From a virus, in the IMG/VR virus record IMGVR_UViG_3300036716_000382, positions 1 through 57,028 of that record: a stretch of DNA of 57,028 nt; one strand, written 5' to 3'. Within the stretch, counting starts at the first letter, position 1. Each line of letters starts with the position of its first letter. Shown here one piece after another: positions 1 through 8,286 of the stretch. Position numbers and translations under genes: made by a program. The notes below the pieces were generated by a model, which had not been told where the DNA came from, did no database searches, and saw only the letters and a list, made by a program, of their open reading frames with translations.

Positions 1-280
1 TTTCAAGTTGAGCTGTAGTTAAAGGCCAGTCATAAAATCTGTCCTTGATATTATTAAACAACAATATAATCCAGTAGTAACTTTGGTCTCCATACTGCGA
101 TTCTGATACTGATTCAGGTGTATCTTCGCCACCTATATCATACTCGTCAAATACAGCTGCAATCTCTTTTAATCCAGCTGTCATTTGCACTCGTCTTAAT
201 AGGTTTGTAACAAGTTTAAAGTTACCTTTACCAGCGGCGTCATAATATATCTTAGGAAAATGAGTAAAATATTCTGGCAT
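1..280 (-). CDS. gp53: Baseplate wedge protein gp53 (3' end missing, cut by window edge)
   Basis: Translating the minus strand from the ATG at 280 gives about 93 residues, open to the window edge. It begins MPEYFTHFPKI, has a conserved NLLRR segment, and later DTPES, a YWIILLFNNI stretch and a DWPLT motif. This N-terminal pattern is typical of the T4 gp53 family, a wedge component of the baseplate rim. The start overlaps the stop of gp48 by one base (TAATG), so the two genes are translationally coupled. The gp48-gp53 order fits marine T4-like phages. The C-terminal half lies outside the window. Confidence 0.85.
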   Translation of the reverse strand, partial: MPEYFTHFPKIYYDAAGKGNFKLVTNLLRRVQMTAGLKEIAAVFDEYDIGGEDTPESVSESQYGDQSYYWIILLFNNIKDRFYDWPLTTAQLE

Positions 281-1380
281 TATGTTCTACTTTCAGAAGC
301 ACTTTGTCTTAATTGGTTATATCTACTTCTTTCCATTAGTTCTAATTCTTTAAAAGTTAGTGTTGCGTCTATTGACACAGGATCACCAGCAACGTGTGTT
401 GAAAACTTATCACTACCATAATCTATATCAACACCTGTACAAGCACACAATCCGATTTGGTCTATGTATGGGTTAATATTAGTGCCTTTCATAAATCTAA
501 TTACAAATTCGTGTGGTACACGATAGGCTGCAACAGATGGACCTTTGCCAAATTTCATAGGTAACATGGCGTCTTTTATAGTGTGTAGCATACTATTTAC
601 AACATCGGATTCTTTTTTGCTTCTAGGTGTAAATTTAAATGTGAAACTAAATGTTCGGTAATCTATACCATTAAATACCATTTCTGTCATAGCTGCTGGT
701 GCAATACCAGTTCTACGTTGCAAGGCCGCTCCAGCACCTGCCAGTAATCCACCACTTGCAAAGGAGGCAATATTTGCTACTAACCCTTGTGACGCTACAG
801 CTATAGACTTTATATCCTCGCCCCAAAATTTATCGCCAGCAAGGGCGTCTTTTAGTTTTGCAAACGCACCTATAGCAAAACCTACTTCTTCAGCGCCATA
901 GTCTGCCTGCATATTAAATTTAAGTGTTTGTGGCATATAGACTGCAATTGTATGTTTTACAACTCTATGATTGCCTTTACCTGTAGGCATCCCCCATATA
1001 AGATTACCTGTACCTTCAGAAAAAAATCTATTTGTACCATATACAACCTTGCTTAAATTGTCTTGGTGTTTTGAATGACCTGCACCTTGAACCACGTTAA
1101 ATTCAACTCCTGATTTATCTGGTATACGCTCTATGATATCAAATAAAATGTAATGCTCTTGGTCTTTGTGGTCTAATGGATAAACATAAAACTTATCAGA
1201 TCCTGAATGCACATGGCCTGAATAGTCCATATCAGTAGGGTTGTAATGAATAATACCTCTTTTATTTGGTGCTATTGTCTTTTTATTCCATCCACCTATA
1301 GTAGGTCCTTGTAAAACAGACGAAGGTTGTTTCAGTCCATTTATTATTGTTTTTAATGCTTTGAAAGGTTGAAATCCCAT
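280..1380 (-). CDS. gp48: Baseplate tail-tube cap gp48
   Basis: 366 residues, close to T4 gp48 (364). The N-terminus begins MGFQPFKALK and contains a VYPLD...YILFDI segment. The C-terminal part has the tube-like strand pattern YRTFSFTFKFTPRSKKESDVV, shared by gp48, gp54 and gp19, and a YRVPHEFVIRF strand. A central Ala/Gly-rich helix lies near residues 200-225. In T4, gp48 caps the central baseplate hub and seeds tube polymerisation with gp54. It sits between the tape measure and gp53, as expected. The region upstream of the ATG holds an ACTAAATA octamer five bases before the start and no clear Shine-Dalgarno. Confidence 0.85.
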   Translation of the reverse strand: MGFQPFKALKTIINGLKQPSSVLQGPTIGGWNKKTIAPNKRGIIHYNPTDMDYSGHVHSGSDKFYVYPLDHKDQEHYILFDIIERIPDKSGVEFNVVQGAGHSKHQDNLSKVVYGTNRFFSEGTGNLIWGMPTGKGNHRVVKHTIAVYMPQTLKFNMQADYGAEEVGFAIGAFAKLKDALAGDKFWGEDIKSIAVASQGLVANIASFASGGLLAGAGAALQRRTGIAPAAMTEMVFNGIDYRTFSFTFKFTPRSKKESDVVNSMLHTIKDAMLPMKFGKGPSVAAYRVPHEFVIRFMKGTNINPYIDQIGLCACTGVDIDYGSDKFSTHVAGDPVSIDATLTFKELELMERSRYNQLRQSASESRT

Positions 1381-1398
1381 AATACTATTTAGTTAATC

Positions 1399-3171
1399 CT
1401 ACTTTATTTGACTAAATTCAGATACCAGCCCATCTGGATTTTCTGATTTGATTGATGTAGTTTTATTATCAATTATTGTTGTTTTACTTGTGTTGTCTAT
1501 GTTGTTTTGATTGTTTACATTGAATGGCAATTTACTGCCGTTGTATATAATATCTAATTTCTCAACGTTATCTAATTTCATCTCCTCTACTTTTGCCAAT
1601 TTAGATTTGTCATTTTTAGCCATTGGATGATTCCATGCCTTGTTGTACAAGTTCGCCCTTGAATGTGATTGAGTTAATTCTATTTGATCCTGATTCAGGT
1701 GGTCTTTACCAGCAAACCATTTAGCAGTTTTCTCTTGGTTTATAAGACCTATTGTTACACCAGATAAGAATGAAGCAAAACTTGCTGATGCTTTATCTCT
1801 TGTAGTTACCTCGTCACCTTCTTCTTTACCTAATATTTCACCTGCATTTGCATAACCACTAGCAGCGTCAAATGCTCCCATAACAGCTGCAACTGGCCAT
1901 AACCATTTACCACCTACTCTAACTGCATTTCCAGCAAACTTGGCTGACTTGGCAAGGGCACTTCCTTTTTTAGCGGCATTAGCTACTACCTTGGTGTTTT
2001 TTACGTTAGCTACTTTTGAATCTTTTATCTTTAAGTTTTTCTTACTCTGGTCGGTTAAAAGAAGTGGTGGTTTGACAGGTTTTTTAAATGTCTTGGTCTT
2101 ACTTCGCATATGAGCATTGGTTGCCCCACCTTTTACATTCCCACCTTTTACATTTGTTTTAGGGAACCCAAGCGCACTTCTCACCGAATTGGCAATGGAT
2201 GCTCCCATTGTCGCCAATGGCGCAAGCAATGGCGTCATTGCTAAACCTATGGCCGCACCTATTCCTCCTATAGCCAATGCCAATGTTGCCATTTTTTGTA
2301 AAAAGCTTTTACCTTGTTTTTTCTCTGCCCCTAGTAATTCATTTGTTAATTCACTCTCCTCAAGTATTCTTTCTAATAGGCCAGATGATGTATCAAATTG
2401 TTTATCTGACTCTCGTTCTTCTTCAACATCTTTTTCTGGATCTCCAGTACTCTTTGCACCCATACCTAATATGCCTGAAGTGGCTGCTCTTCCAGCCAAA
2501 TCTTCTCTACCACCTGATGATTTTGGAGACGCTAAATCAGCCTGATTAAATCCACCTGATTTAAACTCGGCCTTTTGTCCTTTTCTACGCAATTGCCTTT
2601 TCATTCCTAAGGCTTTAGATTCAGCTCTTTCGTCTGCTTCAATTGCTCTTTCTATTTTCTTACCAAGTATTGGTATTCTTGTCATACCAAATCGTTGTGC
2701 TAATTTAAGTGGTTTTAATTCTTTTTTGAAATCTCTAAATGATAATGATAATCTGGTTGAAAGACCTAACACCTTTTTTAATTCAGCATTTGTTCTACCA
2801 ACAGTTTCTTTTATGTAAACAATTTCTTCATCATTTAATACACCTTTTTTATGTAAACCTTCATACTCTTTAATGGTCTTTTCTGTAACCTTTTGTTGTG
2901 TTTTGGCTTCATCAAAGTCCATACCTTTTAATTGGTCAAGGTCGCCAACAGTATAATCAATAACAAAATTAATTACATCTTGTCTAATATTCGCCTTATC
3001 AAGCTTGACTTGGTTCTGATAACCAGCTGACTTTTCTAATTGTTGCTGGTATTCTTGTAAAGAATCAGATATGGCAAACTTCGGATCGGACTCTTCCAGT
3101 TTTTGCTTTTTAAGAATCTTATTAAAATTATCTGCTGTTCCTTTTTTAAAGATTGCTGATTTAACTGCCAT
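1399..3171 (-). CDS. gp29: Tail tape-measure / baseplate hub protein, gp29-like
   Basis: 590 residues, the same length as T4 gp29. The N-terminal 270 residues are charged and helical, rich in Lys, Gln and Glu. A hydrophobic Gly/Ala/Leu segment spans about residues 285-330, and a second weaker hydrophobic stretch lies near 425-480. The C-terminus is Asn/Lys-rich. Long helical proteins with internal hydrophobic segments, placed directly downstream of the tail chaperone and upstream of gp48, are typical of tape-measure proteins, which set tail length and are thought to enter the host membrane on ejection. Assignment rests on length, composition and gene order rather than a sharp motif. Confidence 0.7.
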   Translation of the reverse strand: MAVKSAIFKKGTADNFNKILKKQKLEESDPKFAISDSLQEYQQQLEKSAGYQNQVKLDKANIRQDVINFVIDYTVGDLDQLKGMDFDEAKTQQKVTEKTIKEYEGLHKKGVLNDEEIVYIKETVGRTNAELKKVLGLSTRLSLSFRDFKKELKPLKLAQRFGMTRIPILGKKIERAIEADERAESKALGMKRQLRRKGQKAEFKSGGFNQADLASPKSSGGREDLAGRAATSGILGMGAKSTGDPEKDVEEERESDKQFDTSSGLLERILEESELTNELLGAEKKQGKSFLQKMATLALAIGGIGAAIGLAMTPLLAPLATMGASIANSVRSALGFPKTNVKGGNVKGGATNAHMRSKTKTFKKPVKPPLLLTDQSKKNLKIKDSKVANVKNTKVVANAAKKGSALAKSAKFAGNAVRVGGKWLWPVAAVMGAFDAASGYANAGEILGKEEGDEVTTRDKASASFASFLSGVTIGLINQEKTAKWFAGKDHLNQDQIELTQSHSRANLYNKAWNHPMAKNDKSKLAKVEEMKLDNVEKLDIIYNGSKLPFNVNNQNNIDNTSKTTIIDNKTTSIKSENPDGLVSEFSQIK

Positions 3172-3176
3172 TTAAC

Positions 3177-3491
3177 TTAACCTATTGTTGTATCTTTTTT
3201 CTTCTCTGGTTTCTTATTAACTCCACCACTATTAACATATAAACCAAACCAGGCAGCGCCAGCACCAACAACTACTGATACAAAACCAGCCTGTGCGTTG
3301 TTAGGTTCAGGTAATGCCATAAACCAGTTCATAGTACTATAGAAAGCATAACAATATAATAACATCATTGCTCTTGGAACAAATCTCCAATTAGATAGCA
3401 CGTGTGGTATTTCATCTGTAAAGAATTCCCACACCAACTTAATGGTATCTATTCCTGTTTTCTTTGCTTTTGTTATAGTTCCTTCTAACAT
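3177..3491 (-). CDS. Small membrane protein of the tail operon, holin-like
   Basis: 104 residues with two hydrophobic segments, about residues 40-60 (AMMLLYCYAFYSTMNWFMAL) and 68-88, and a Lys-rich C-terminus. It lies between the tail chaperone and the tape measure, starting just after the frameshift-product stop at 3493. Related small membrane proteins occur at this position in marine T4-like phages and are sometimes annotated as holins. The charged tail and two segments fit that idea, but a better holin candidate sits next to the spanins at 43464-43625. Confidence 0.6.
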   Translation of the reverse strand: MLEGTITKAKKTGIDTIKLVWEFFTDEIPHVLSNWRFVPRAMMLLYCYAFYSTMNWFMALPEPNNAQAGFVSVVVGAGAAWFGLYVNSGGVNKKPEKKKDTTIG

Positions 3492-3492
3492 T

Positions 3493-3690
3493 TTAATTTC
3501 CCCTTTGTTTCTCTCTTAACTTTTCGTTTTCTTCTCTAATGTGCTGTATCAGTAAATCTACATATATCTCCCTCTCATACGGTAGCATTGACTCTAAATC
3601 GTTCAATGAGTATTTATGGTATTGCATTAAAGCAAAATTCGTCCTATAAAAACTCTCTAGGCTTTCGTGTAAGAGGGTAACTGAAAAAAA
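3493..3690 (-). CDS. Frameshift extension of the tail assembly chaperone (GT-like C-terminal part)
   Basis: Downstream of the gp26-like gene, the -1 frame stays open from the T run at 3684-3690 to a TAA at 3493-3495, adding 63 residues. The added segment contains FYRTNFALMQYHKY and MLPYEREIYVDLLIQHI, a pattern like the T domain of tail-assembly chaperones. An ATG at 3627 could also give a free 44-residue product, but it has no good ribosome binding site. A -1 slip at TTTTTTT after GAT TTT TTT would give a fusion of about 294 residues. I infer programmed frameshifting as in lambda G/GT; the open frame and slippery site are seen directly. Confidence 0.7.
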   Translation of the reverse strand, partial: FFSVTLLHESLESFYRTNFALMQYHKYSLNDLESMLPYEREIYVDLLIQHIREENEKLREKQRGN

Positions 3691-4376
3691 TCAGCCGCAC
3701 CTTGTAACAACATTTCGTGTTCAGCACCAGATTTAGGATTCTTATACTTAATTGTATGAGATATGATTGGCAACTCCTCAAAATATGCTCTTATCTTTTT
3801 AAATTGAGGCATTGTCAAATTATCTATAAATTCGTCTAGTTCCTTTGGTTCAATATCCTTAACTTCAAATATCTCCTCTCCGTTATAAATCTGTGCAATA
3901 CACTCCTTCATCAAATTAACTGTTAAATCCATTATGGTTTTCTTATTTGCTACTTCTTTAACAGTTGGCACTTTCATAATTACACCATAATTTTCTGAAA
4001 ACTTTATATTAGTTTCCACTTCTTTATTAAAATCTGGTTTAACTTGGTCAATGTTAAAATTATAATCAACCACTTGTGTTTCATCATCTGGACATTTCAG
4101 TTTTAAATCTATAACCTCACCAATTGATTTTGACCTTATGTTTAACCATAACCATTCAAAATCATAAACTGGTAATTTTGTAACATCAATATCTTTAGTC
4201 ACCATACAAGTTTGTACAGTTTGAATTAATATATTGATCATCTCCTCTTCGTTGTTGTTCTCTATCGCCATTAGTAAAATCTTTTCTTCTTTTACTAAAA
4301 ACGGTCTAAATTTCACCTTTATATTCCTTGATAAAGTCAATTCATATTCTGGTGTATTCATTAATGGTAAACTCAT
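3657..4376 (-). CDS. gp26: Baseplate hub assembly / tail chaperone, gp26-like
   Basis: 239 residues beginning MSLPLMNTPEYELTLS, followed by a FRPFLVKEEKILLMA segment (about 27-41), which is the hallmark of the T4 gp26/gp51 baseplate-protein family. It also has VKEVANKKTIMDLTVNLM and EFIDNLTMPQFKKI segments further on. T4 gp26 is a hub assembly factor. Its position directly before the tape measure, and the -1 open frame at its end, suggest it acts as the tape-measure chaperone. The zero-frame product ends QLPSYTKA after the slippery FF. Confidence 0.8.
   Translation of the reverse strand: MSLPLMNTPEYELTLSRNIKVKFRPFLVKEEKILLMAIENNNEEEMINILIQTVQTCMVTKDIDVTKLPVYDFEWLWLNIRSKSIGEVIDLKLKCPDDETQVVDYNFNIDQVKPDFNKEVETNIKFSENYGVIMKVPTVKEVANKKTIMDLTVNLMKECIAQIYNGEEIFEVKDIEPKELDEFIDNLTMPQFKKIRAYFEELPIISHTIKYKNPKSGAEHEMLLQGAADFFQLPSYTKA
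3684..3690 (-). promoter_or_regulatory. Slippery T7 heptamer, probable -1 ribosomal frameshift site
   Basis: Seven consecutive T on the minus strand (GAT TTT TTT CAG in the zero frame), eight codons before the zero-frame stop. It matches the X XXY YYZ form of -1 slippery sites. The zero frame ends at 3657; the -1 frame runs on without a stop for 63 codons. Confidence 0.65.
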
Positions 4377-4395
4377 TGTTTCACTCCTTTAAATA

Positions 4396-5493
4396 TTAAT
4401 ATAGTATATCTCGTATAATTTTAGGATCTGGTAAACCCTTAGGAAATACTCGTCCTCCTGTTACTCGCCCTATAGGCAAATTTCTTTTTATTTTTTCATA
4501 GACCTCTCTGCCTACTCTACCAATTTCATTACCAATACCAAATGGTAAATTATCTAAAAAACTAGCCTGTATGGCTGTAGTGTTATTTCTATATTCTTGC
4601 CTATTTTTTTTCTTTTCTCTATTCATTGGTGCGGCTCTATCTGCCATCCAATTCCATGCTGTTGTAGCAAAGTTTCTGTATGTAAATGTAACACTTGTTT
4701 TAATTATTGCATTTTGAGAATCATATGATAATGGTGTAGCAGCAATAGTTTTAGGCCATACCTCATACATTTGCACTTGATAAGATGAGTAACCAGAAGT
4801 ATTACCTAAACTTTTTCTTATTTGCTGTCTATCTTCAGTAGGGTTGCCAGTCGGTTGAAAATTAGCTAGGGCTGCTGTAAATGTTTTTGTTAATGGTGTT
4901 ATAGTAATCATACAAGGTTCAGCATAATCATCATAGTAACCTACGTTATGGCTAATAGGATCAATTATACAGTTTTGCCATGCCTCAAAATATAATCTTT
5001 CGTCATAGTTTATACTCGTATAAAACTCTAATGTTACTTCTTCATATTGAACATTCTTTGCGTGAGCTCTTTTAGGACCATAGTATGTTTCGTTTACATC
5101 ATCTGTAATTGTTCTGGATGGTAAACTTACGTTTGAGCAAAATAGGTCCATTCTTAATTGTAAATTCTTTTTAATTGCATTAGCTAATGCCGCACTCTTG
5201 TCCATACGGATATCTTGTTTTTTACTATTAAAGTCAGGATAAATAGAAATGCCACGTTGTAATCTAACTGGAGGTCCATCAATCGTACAAAGGAATTGTG
5301 AAGGTCTTGCAAACCCACCTGCTGATGTTATACCTGACCTGAATATGTTATATTGTGAATTGTAATTAGATGTAACGTTATTGTATGATATTCTTTTGTT
5401 GATATCTGAAACGCCAAAATGTGGCTTTGATGGTGGGATACCTAATCTGATATCCATATCACCTATTCTTTTACCTACACTAATAATTGACAT
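4396..5493 (-). CDS. gp54: Baseplate-tail tube initiator, gp54-like
   Basis: 365 residues. The core has the tail-tube fold pattern: ARPSQFLCTIDG near residue 60, LFCSNVSLPSRTI near 117, EEVTLEFYTSINYDERLYFEAW near 150, and a C-terminal VWPKTI...SYDSQNAIIKTSVTFTYR segment, matching the T4 gp54 ending around its tube domain. gp54 starts tube growth on the baseplate. The gene has a GGAG ribosome binding site and its start abuts the preceding gene's stop. The choice between gp54 and another tube-like protein rests on the last motif and on the separate presence of gp48. Confidence 0.7.
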   Translation of the reverse strand: MSIISVGKRIGDMDIRLGIPPSKPHFGVSDINKRISYNNVTSNYNSQYNIFRSGITSAGGFARPSQFLCTIDGPPVRLQRGISIYPDFNSKKQDIRMDKSAALANAIKKNLQLRMDLFCSNVSLPSRTITDDVNETYYGPKRAHAKNVQYEEVTLEFYTSINYDERLYFEAWQNCIIDPISHNVGYYDDYAEPCMITITPLTKTFTAALANFQPTGNPTEDRQQIRKSLGNTSGYSSYQVQMYEVWPKTIAATPLSYDSQNAIIKTSVTFTYRNFATTAWNWMADRAAPMNREKKKNRQEYRNNTTAIQASFLDNLPFGIGNEIGRVGREVYEKIKRNLPIGRVTGGRVFPKGLPDPKIIRDILY

Positions 5494-6047
5494 TAAATAA
5501 ATCTCCTACTATCTGAATAAACTTGTCCCACACTTGCCTTTTTAAATCTTTGTACAGGCAACATTATTGCTATTGCAGCCTCATCAACATTAATTCTTAA
5601 AAATCCTGTTTGTAAATGTGACCACAGATATTTCTTAATTGTTGGTTTAACCATTTTTATACTTTTTACATCATCATAAGCCACTTCAAATCTTGTGTTT
5701 TTATTAAATCGTTGGTCAGACGCTGTTGCTTGCATTTTCTCTAACAACCTAAATCTTAACAACGGTGGTAAATAATGAAAGTTCATACCCATAAACCCAG
5801 CTGGTATTGGCTCTAATGGCAACACTAAAGGAAATATGTCATAGTAGGGTAGTGTTGCTCTCCCTTTAGGATTATAACCAAATAAATTTAGTCTTCCTAT
5901 ACTAGGTCTTCCGTTAAGTCTACCTGCTCTAAACAGTTGTCTAGCAGTAGTACCACTTGCTATCTTATTTACTTGTTGTCTATACCAAGTAGCAGACCTA
6001 TCACTATCTCCTGCTTTTAGTTTAATTCTGTCAAATACACTTGCCAT
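5493..6047 (-). CDS. Conserved phage structural-operon protein, function unassigned
   Basis: 184 residues. The middle carries a striking YYDIFPLVLPLEP segment, then GFMGMNFHYLPP and LRFRLLEKM (about 80-120). This combination recurs in tailed-phage proteins of the tail/head-completion region, but I cannot name its function with confidence. The protein is basic at the N-terminus (RLNGRPSIGRLN). The ATG is preceded by only five bases after a CATAAATA octamer and has no Shine-Dalgarno, so the late mRNA may be leaderless. It lies upstream of gp54 and divergent from gp4. Confidence 0.75.
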   Translation of the reverse strand: MASVFDRIKLKAGDSDRSATWYRQQVNKIASGTTARQLFRAGRLNGRPSIGRLNLFGYNPKGRATLPYYDIFPLVLPLEPIPAGFMGMNFHYLPPLLRFRLLEKMQATASDQRFNKNTRFEVAYDDVKSIKMVKPTIKKYLWSHLQTGFLRINVDEAAIAIMLPVQRFKKASVGQVYSDSRRFI

Positions 6048-6052
6048 ACTAC

Positions 6053-6073
6053 TATTTATGTTGTTAATAAATA
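6053..6073. promoter_or_regulatory. Divergent late-type promoter octamers
   Basis: Minus strand CATAAATA at 6060-6053 and plus strand AATAAATA at 6066-6073 resemble the T4 late promoter TATAAATA. Each ends exactly five bases before an ATG (6047 minus, 6079 plus). T4 late transcripts start about six bases after the octamer, so both mRNAs would begin at or next to the start codon. Such octamers arise by chance in AT-rich DNA, so this is moderate evidence. Confidence 0.45.
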
Positions 6074-6078
6074 GATTT

Positions 6079-6540
6079 ATGAAGAAATTGAAGAATATAG
6101 ATAAACGTCCCTATACAGGTATATTCAAACCATTGAACATAAAAAAGTACAAAGGCAATGTTAACAACATTATTTATAGGTCTAGTTGGGAGAAAAGGTT
6201 TATGCTCTATTGTGATAAGAACAAAGATGTGGTAGAATGGGGTAGTGAAGAAATTGTTATTTGGTATCGCTCAATTGATAATAAGCCTCATAGATACTAT
6301 CCTGATTTCTATATGAAAGTAAGACTAGCAAATAAGTCACTTAAAAAATATGTTGTTGAAATCAAACCTAAAAAACAGACACGTAAACCTAAAAAACCTC
6401 TACGTGAAAGTAGGGTTTATAAAAATGCGTTATTGACTTTTGAGAGAAATATGAGAAAGTGGTCAACGGCGGCTGCTTGGTGTACAAAACGTGATATGAA
6501 TTTTATTATACTAACCGAAGACCATCTTAAAACGTTTTAA
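6079..6540 (+). CDS. gp4: Head completion protein gp4 (gp50/gp65)
   Basis: About 153 residues from the ATG at 6079 (an upstream in-frame ATG at 6058 would add seven). The protein has YRSSWEKRFMLYCD, VVEWGSEEIVIWYRS, RRYYPDF-like HRYYPDFYMKV and VVEIKPKKQT segments, which form the nuclease-like core of the T4 gp4 family with E, D and ExK residues as in TnsA-type endonucleases. gp4 acts in the last step of head maturation before tail joining. It is one of only two clear plus-strand genes here. Its 3' end overlaps the convergent restriction-like gene by 14 bases. Confidence 0.85.
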   Translation: MKKLKNIDKRPYTGIFKPLNIKKYKGNVNNIIYRSSWEKRFMLYCDKNKDVVEWGSEEIVIWYRSIDNKPHRYYPDFYMKVRLANKSLKKYVVEIKPKKQTRKPKKPLRESRVYKNALLTFERNMRKWSTAAAWCTKRDMNFIILTEDHLKTF

Positions 6541-7162
6541 AATCTTTTAATATTTGTAGTAAATCTATATCTGCCATTTGATTTATATATTCAAATGCTT
6601 TATCTTGTGTATAGGTTTTACCATACTTTCCATAATAGTTTATAATTTGTGTTTGAGATTTTAATGAACGTTCTAGCTCTGGCATAAAAAATGTTAATCT
6701 AATAGGTGTATAACCTTGTTCAACAAGTAAATCTACTTTTCTAAACTCTTTATTTGTATGGTCGCCATCTGTGCCTGCGTCACGCCATTTGATTTCATAT
6801 GCTATTTTTTTATCGTGGTTGATAACATCAATTTCAAATCTGGAAGGGTGTTGGTTAGGGTTATTAATGTATTCACTTTTACCACCTTCAACGTCTGTTA
6901 TAATAAATTTAACTGCTGTGTCAAATATTCGTCCTGCGTTTGTACTTAATATTCTTGCTCTATTGTGATATTTCTCCATTAGTTTTAATTCCTTTTTATC
7001 GTAAAAAAGTTCATAAACTAAATGGTGTTCATTGATGAAACTATCCATTTTATTTTGAGTTTCAGTAATATTAGTCATAATCTTATTATGATAATCCGAA
7101 ACTATCTTATGGATATTATTTTTAAAGTAATCTTTAGGTCTGTCTATTTTTATTGGTAACAT
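6527..7162 (-). CDS. PD-(D/E)XK restriction endonuclease-like protein (ApaLI-type)
   Basis: 211 residues. A conserved AGRIFDTAVKFIIT helix at 76-89 precedes E110-x-D112 and, ten residues on, E123-x-K125-W-R, a good PD-(D/E)XK active site, followed by GTDGDH. From memory this resembles the ApaLI-like restriction endonuclease family. No methyltransferase gene is seen in the window, so it is not an obvious restriction-modification pair. Possible roles are host DNA degradation, competitor exclusion or homing. The nuclease fold is likely; the subfamily is less certain. Confidence 0.6.
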   Translation of the reverse strand: MLPIKIDRPKDYFKNNIHKIVSDYHNKIMTNITETQNKMDSFINEHHLVYELFYDKKELKLMEKYHNRARILSTNAGRIFDTAVKFIITDVEGGKSEYINNPNQHPSRFEIDVINHDKKIAYEIKWRDAGTDGDHTNKEFRKVDLLVEQGYTPIRLTFFMPELERSLKSQTQIINYYGKYGKTYTQDKAFEYINQMADIDLLQILKDFKTF

Positions 7163-7177
7163 ATTAGAGAAGTATTA

Positions 7178-7199
7178 TGGGTAGCCCGAAGGCTACCCA
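7178..7199 (-). terminator. Stable hairpin terminator after gp32
   Basis: A perfect 9-bp stem (TGGGTAGCC / GGCTACCCA) closes a four-base loop, read as TTCG on the minus strand, a very stable C(UUCG)G tetraloop. It lies 24 bases after the gp32 stop, with AT-rich sequence beyond. This is the expected place for transcription termination or mRNA 3'-end protection of an abundant message. Confidence 0.75.
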
Positions 7200-7222
7200 A
7201 TTGAGAAAGTGAGAGAGATAGA

Positions 7223-8125
7223 TTAGGAATCGTCCTCAGCTAATTTACTAAAATACGATAGGTCATCGCTACCGTTGGACGTAGTTCCAACTTTCTCTAC
7301 CGAGTTGTTAGAAGACGTTGGTATGTCGTTTGTGACAGGTGGGAGGTCAATATCTTCCACAGACTCGGTACTTCTTTGTCCAGTAAGCGTCTTATTCAGT
7401 TTCTCTTTGAGTTCCTCATAAGATTTAAAATTACTAGGATCAACGAAGGGCTTTAGAGCGTGTTGAGATTTCCATACTTTGTCAATCTCATCATCAGTAT
7501 TTTTCAATTTACTAATTGGCTCAAATTCGGATTTATCATAATTCCAATAGCCATCAACTTTTCTGATTTTTAGTTTAAAGTTTGCACCTTCCCAAAAATC
7601 AAATGGGTTTGTGGCCTTTTCATCTTCAAATGCTGGGTTCATTGCTTCAGTAATCTTATCAAAAATCTTTTTACCAAATTTGTATAAGAATATTTTACCA
7701 TCATTTTCAGGATGTTTAGGATCACTTACTACAAAAATATTAGAATAGTATTGTAACTTTCTTTTTCTTTTTCTAGCAATTTCTTTATCGGCTTCTATGC
7801 CTGTATTCCACAACCTAGTATTTTCTTCACTAACAGGATCCTTTTTGTTTAAAGTTGTTAATGAGTTTTCAATGTACCATTGACCACCTGGTCCTTGGAA
7901 AGCGTGGTGCCAGACTCGTTGCCATGGCATATCTTCACCTTCTATTGCAGGTAAAAATCTGATTACAGCGTAACCATTACCTGATTTATCAAGTTCAGGT
8001 TTCCATAACCTGTCGTCTTGGTATTTGTTTTTTCTATCGGGTTGATCTATTGTTTTTTCTAACTGTTTTGTTAGAGAGTCAAAATTGGACTTTGACTTTT
8101 TTAGGGCTTCTAATGCACTTGACAT
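7223..8125 (-). CDS. gp32: Single-stranded DNA-binding protein gp32
   Basis: 300 residues, the T4 gp32 size (301). The N-terminal region is basic and begins MSSALEALKKSKSNFDSLTK. The core has YAVIRFLPA and a W-HHAF-GPGGQWYIENSLTT stretch typical of marine T4-like gp32, then GKIFLYKFGKKIFDKI and PFDFWEGANFKLKI. The C-terminus is acidic and ends KLAEDDS, as needed for protein-protein contacts. The classic zinc site of T4 gp32 is not obvious. It coats ssDNA in replication and recombination. An early promoter (8258-8286) and a late-type octamer (8186-8193) lie upstream, and a strong hairpin follows. Confidence 0.9.
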   Translation of the reverse strand: MSSALEALKKSKSNFDSLTKQLEKTIDQPDRKNKYQDDRLWKPELDKSGNGYAVIRFLPAIEGEDMPWQRVWHHAFQGPGGQWYIENSLTTLNKKDPVSEENTRLWNTGIEADKEIARKRKRKLQYYSNIFVVSDPKHPENDGKIFLYKFGKKIFDKITEAMNPAFEDEKATNPFDFWEGANFKLKIRKVDGYWNYDKSEFEPISKLKNTDDEIDKVWKSQHALKPFVDPSNFKSYEELKEKLNKTLTGQRSTESVEDIDLPPVTNDIPTSSNNSVEKVGTTSNGSDDLSYFSKLAEDDS

Positions 8126-8185
8126 TGTATTTTCTCCTTGTATATATTGTTGTACGTATTAATTGTATTAATGTAAGTATGTTAT

Positions 8186-8193
8186 TATTTATA
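8186..8193 (-). promoter_or_regulatory. Late-type promoter octamer upstream of gp32
   Basis: Exact TATAAATA on the minus strand in the 138-bp gap before gp32, about 60 bases upstream of its ATG. A GGAG ribosome binding site precedes the ATG. Confidence 0.45.
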
Positions 8194-8257
8194 CTTTTGT
8201 TATACTATTAACCCTTTTTTTTATCTCATAATTAAGATAAAATTCTATTATTATTAT

Positions 8258-8286
8258 ATAATATCACCATTTACTCATTTTGTCAA
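8258..8286 (-). promoter_or_regulatory. Early sigma70-like promoter for gp32
   Basis: Minus strand TTGACA, 17-base spacer, TATTAT, with an extended TGA just before the -10 and GC just before the -35 (GCTTGACA). The -35 lies inside the 3' end of the upstream gene. It belongs to a set of eight similar promoters in this window. Confidence 0.7.

Noticed and set aside
2117-2549. Plus-strand frames opposite the tape-measure gene
   Set aside because: They mirror the coding strand's composition and lack start signals.
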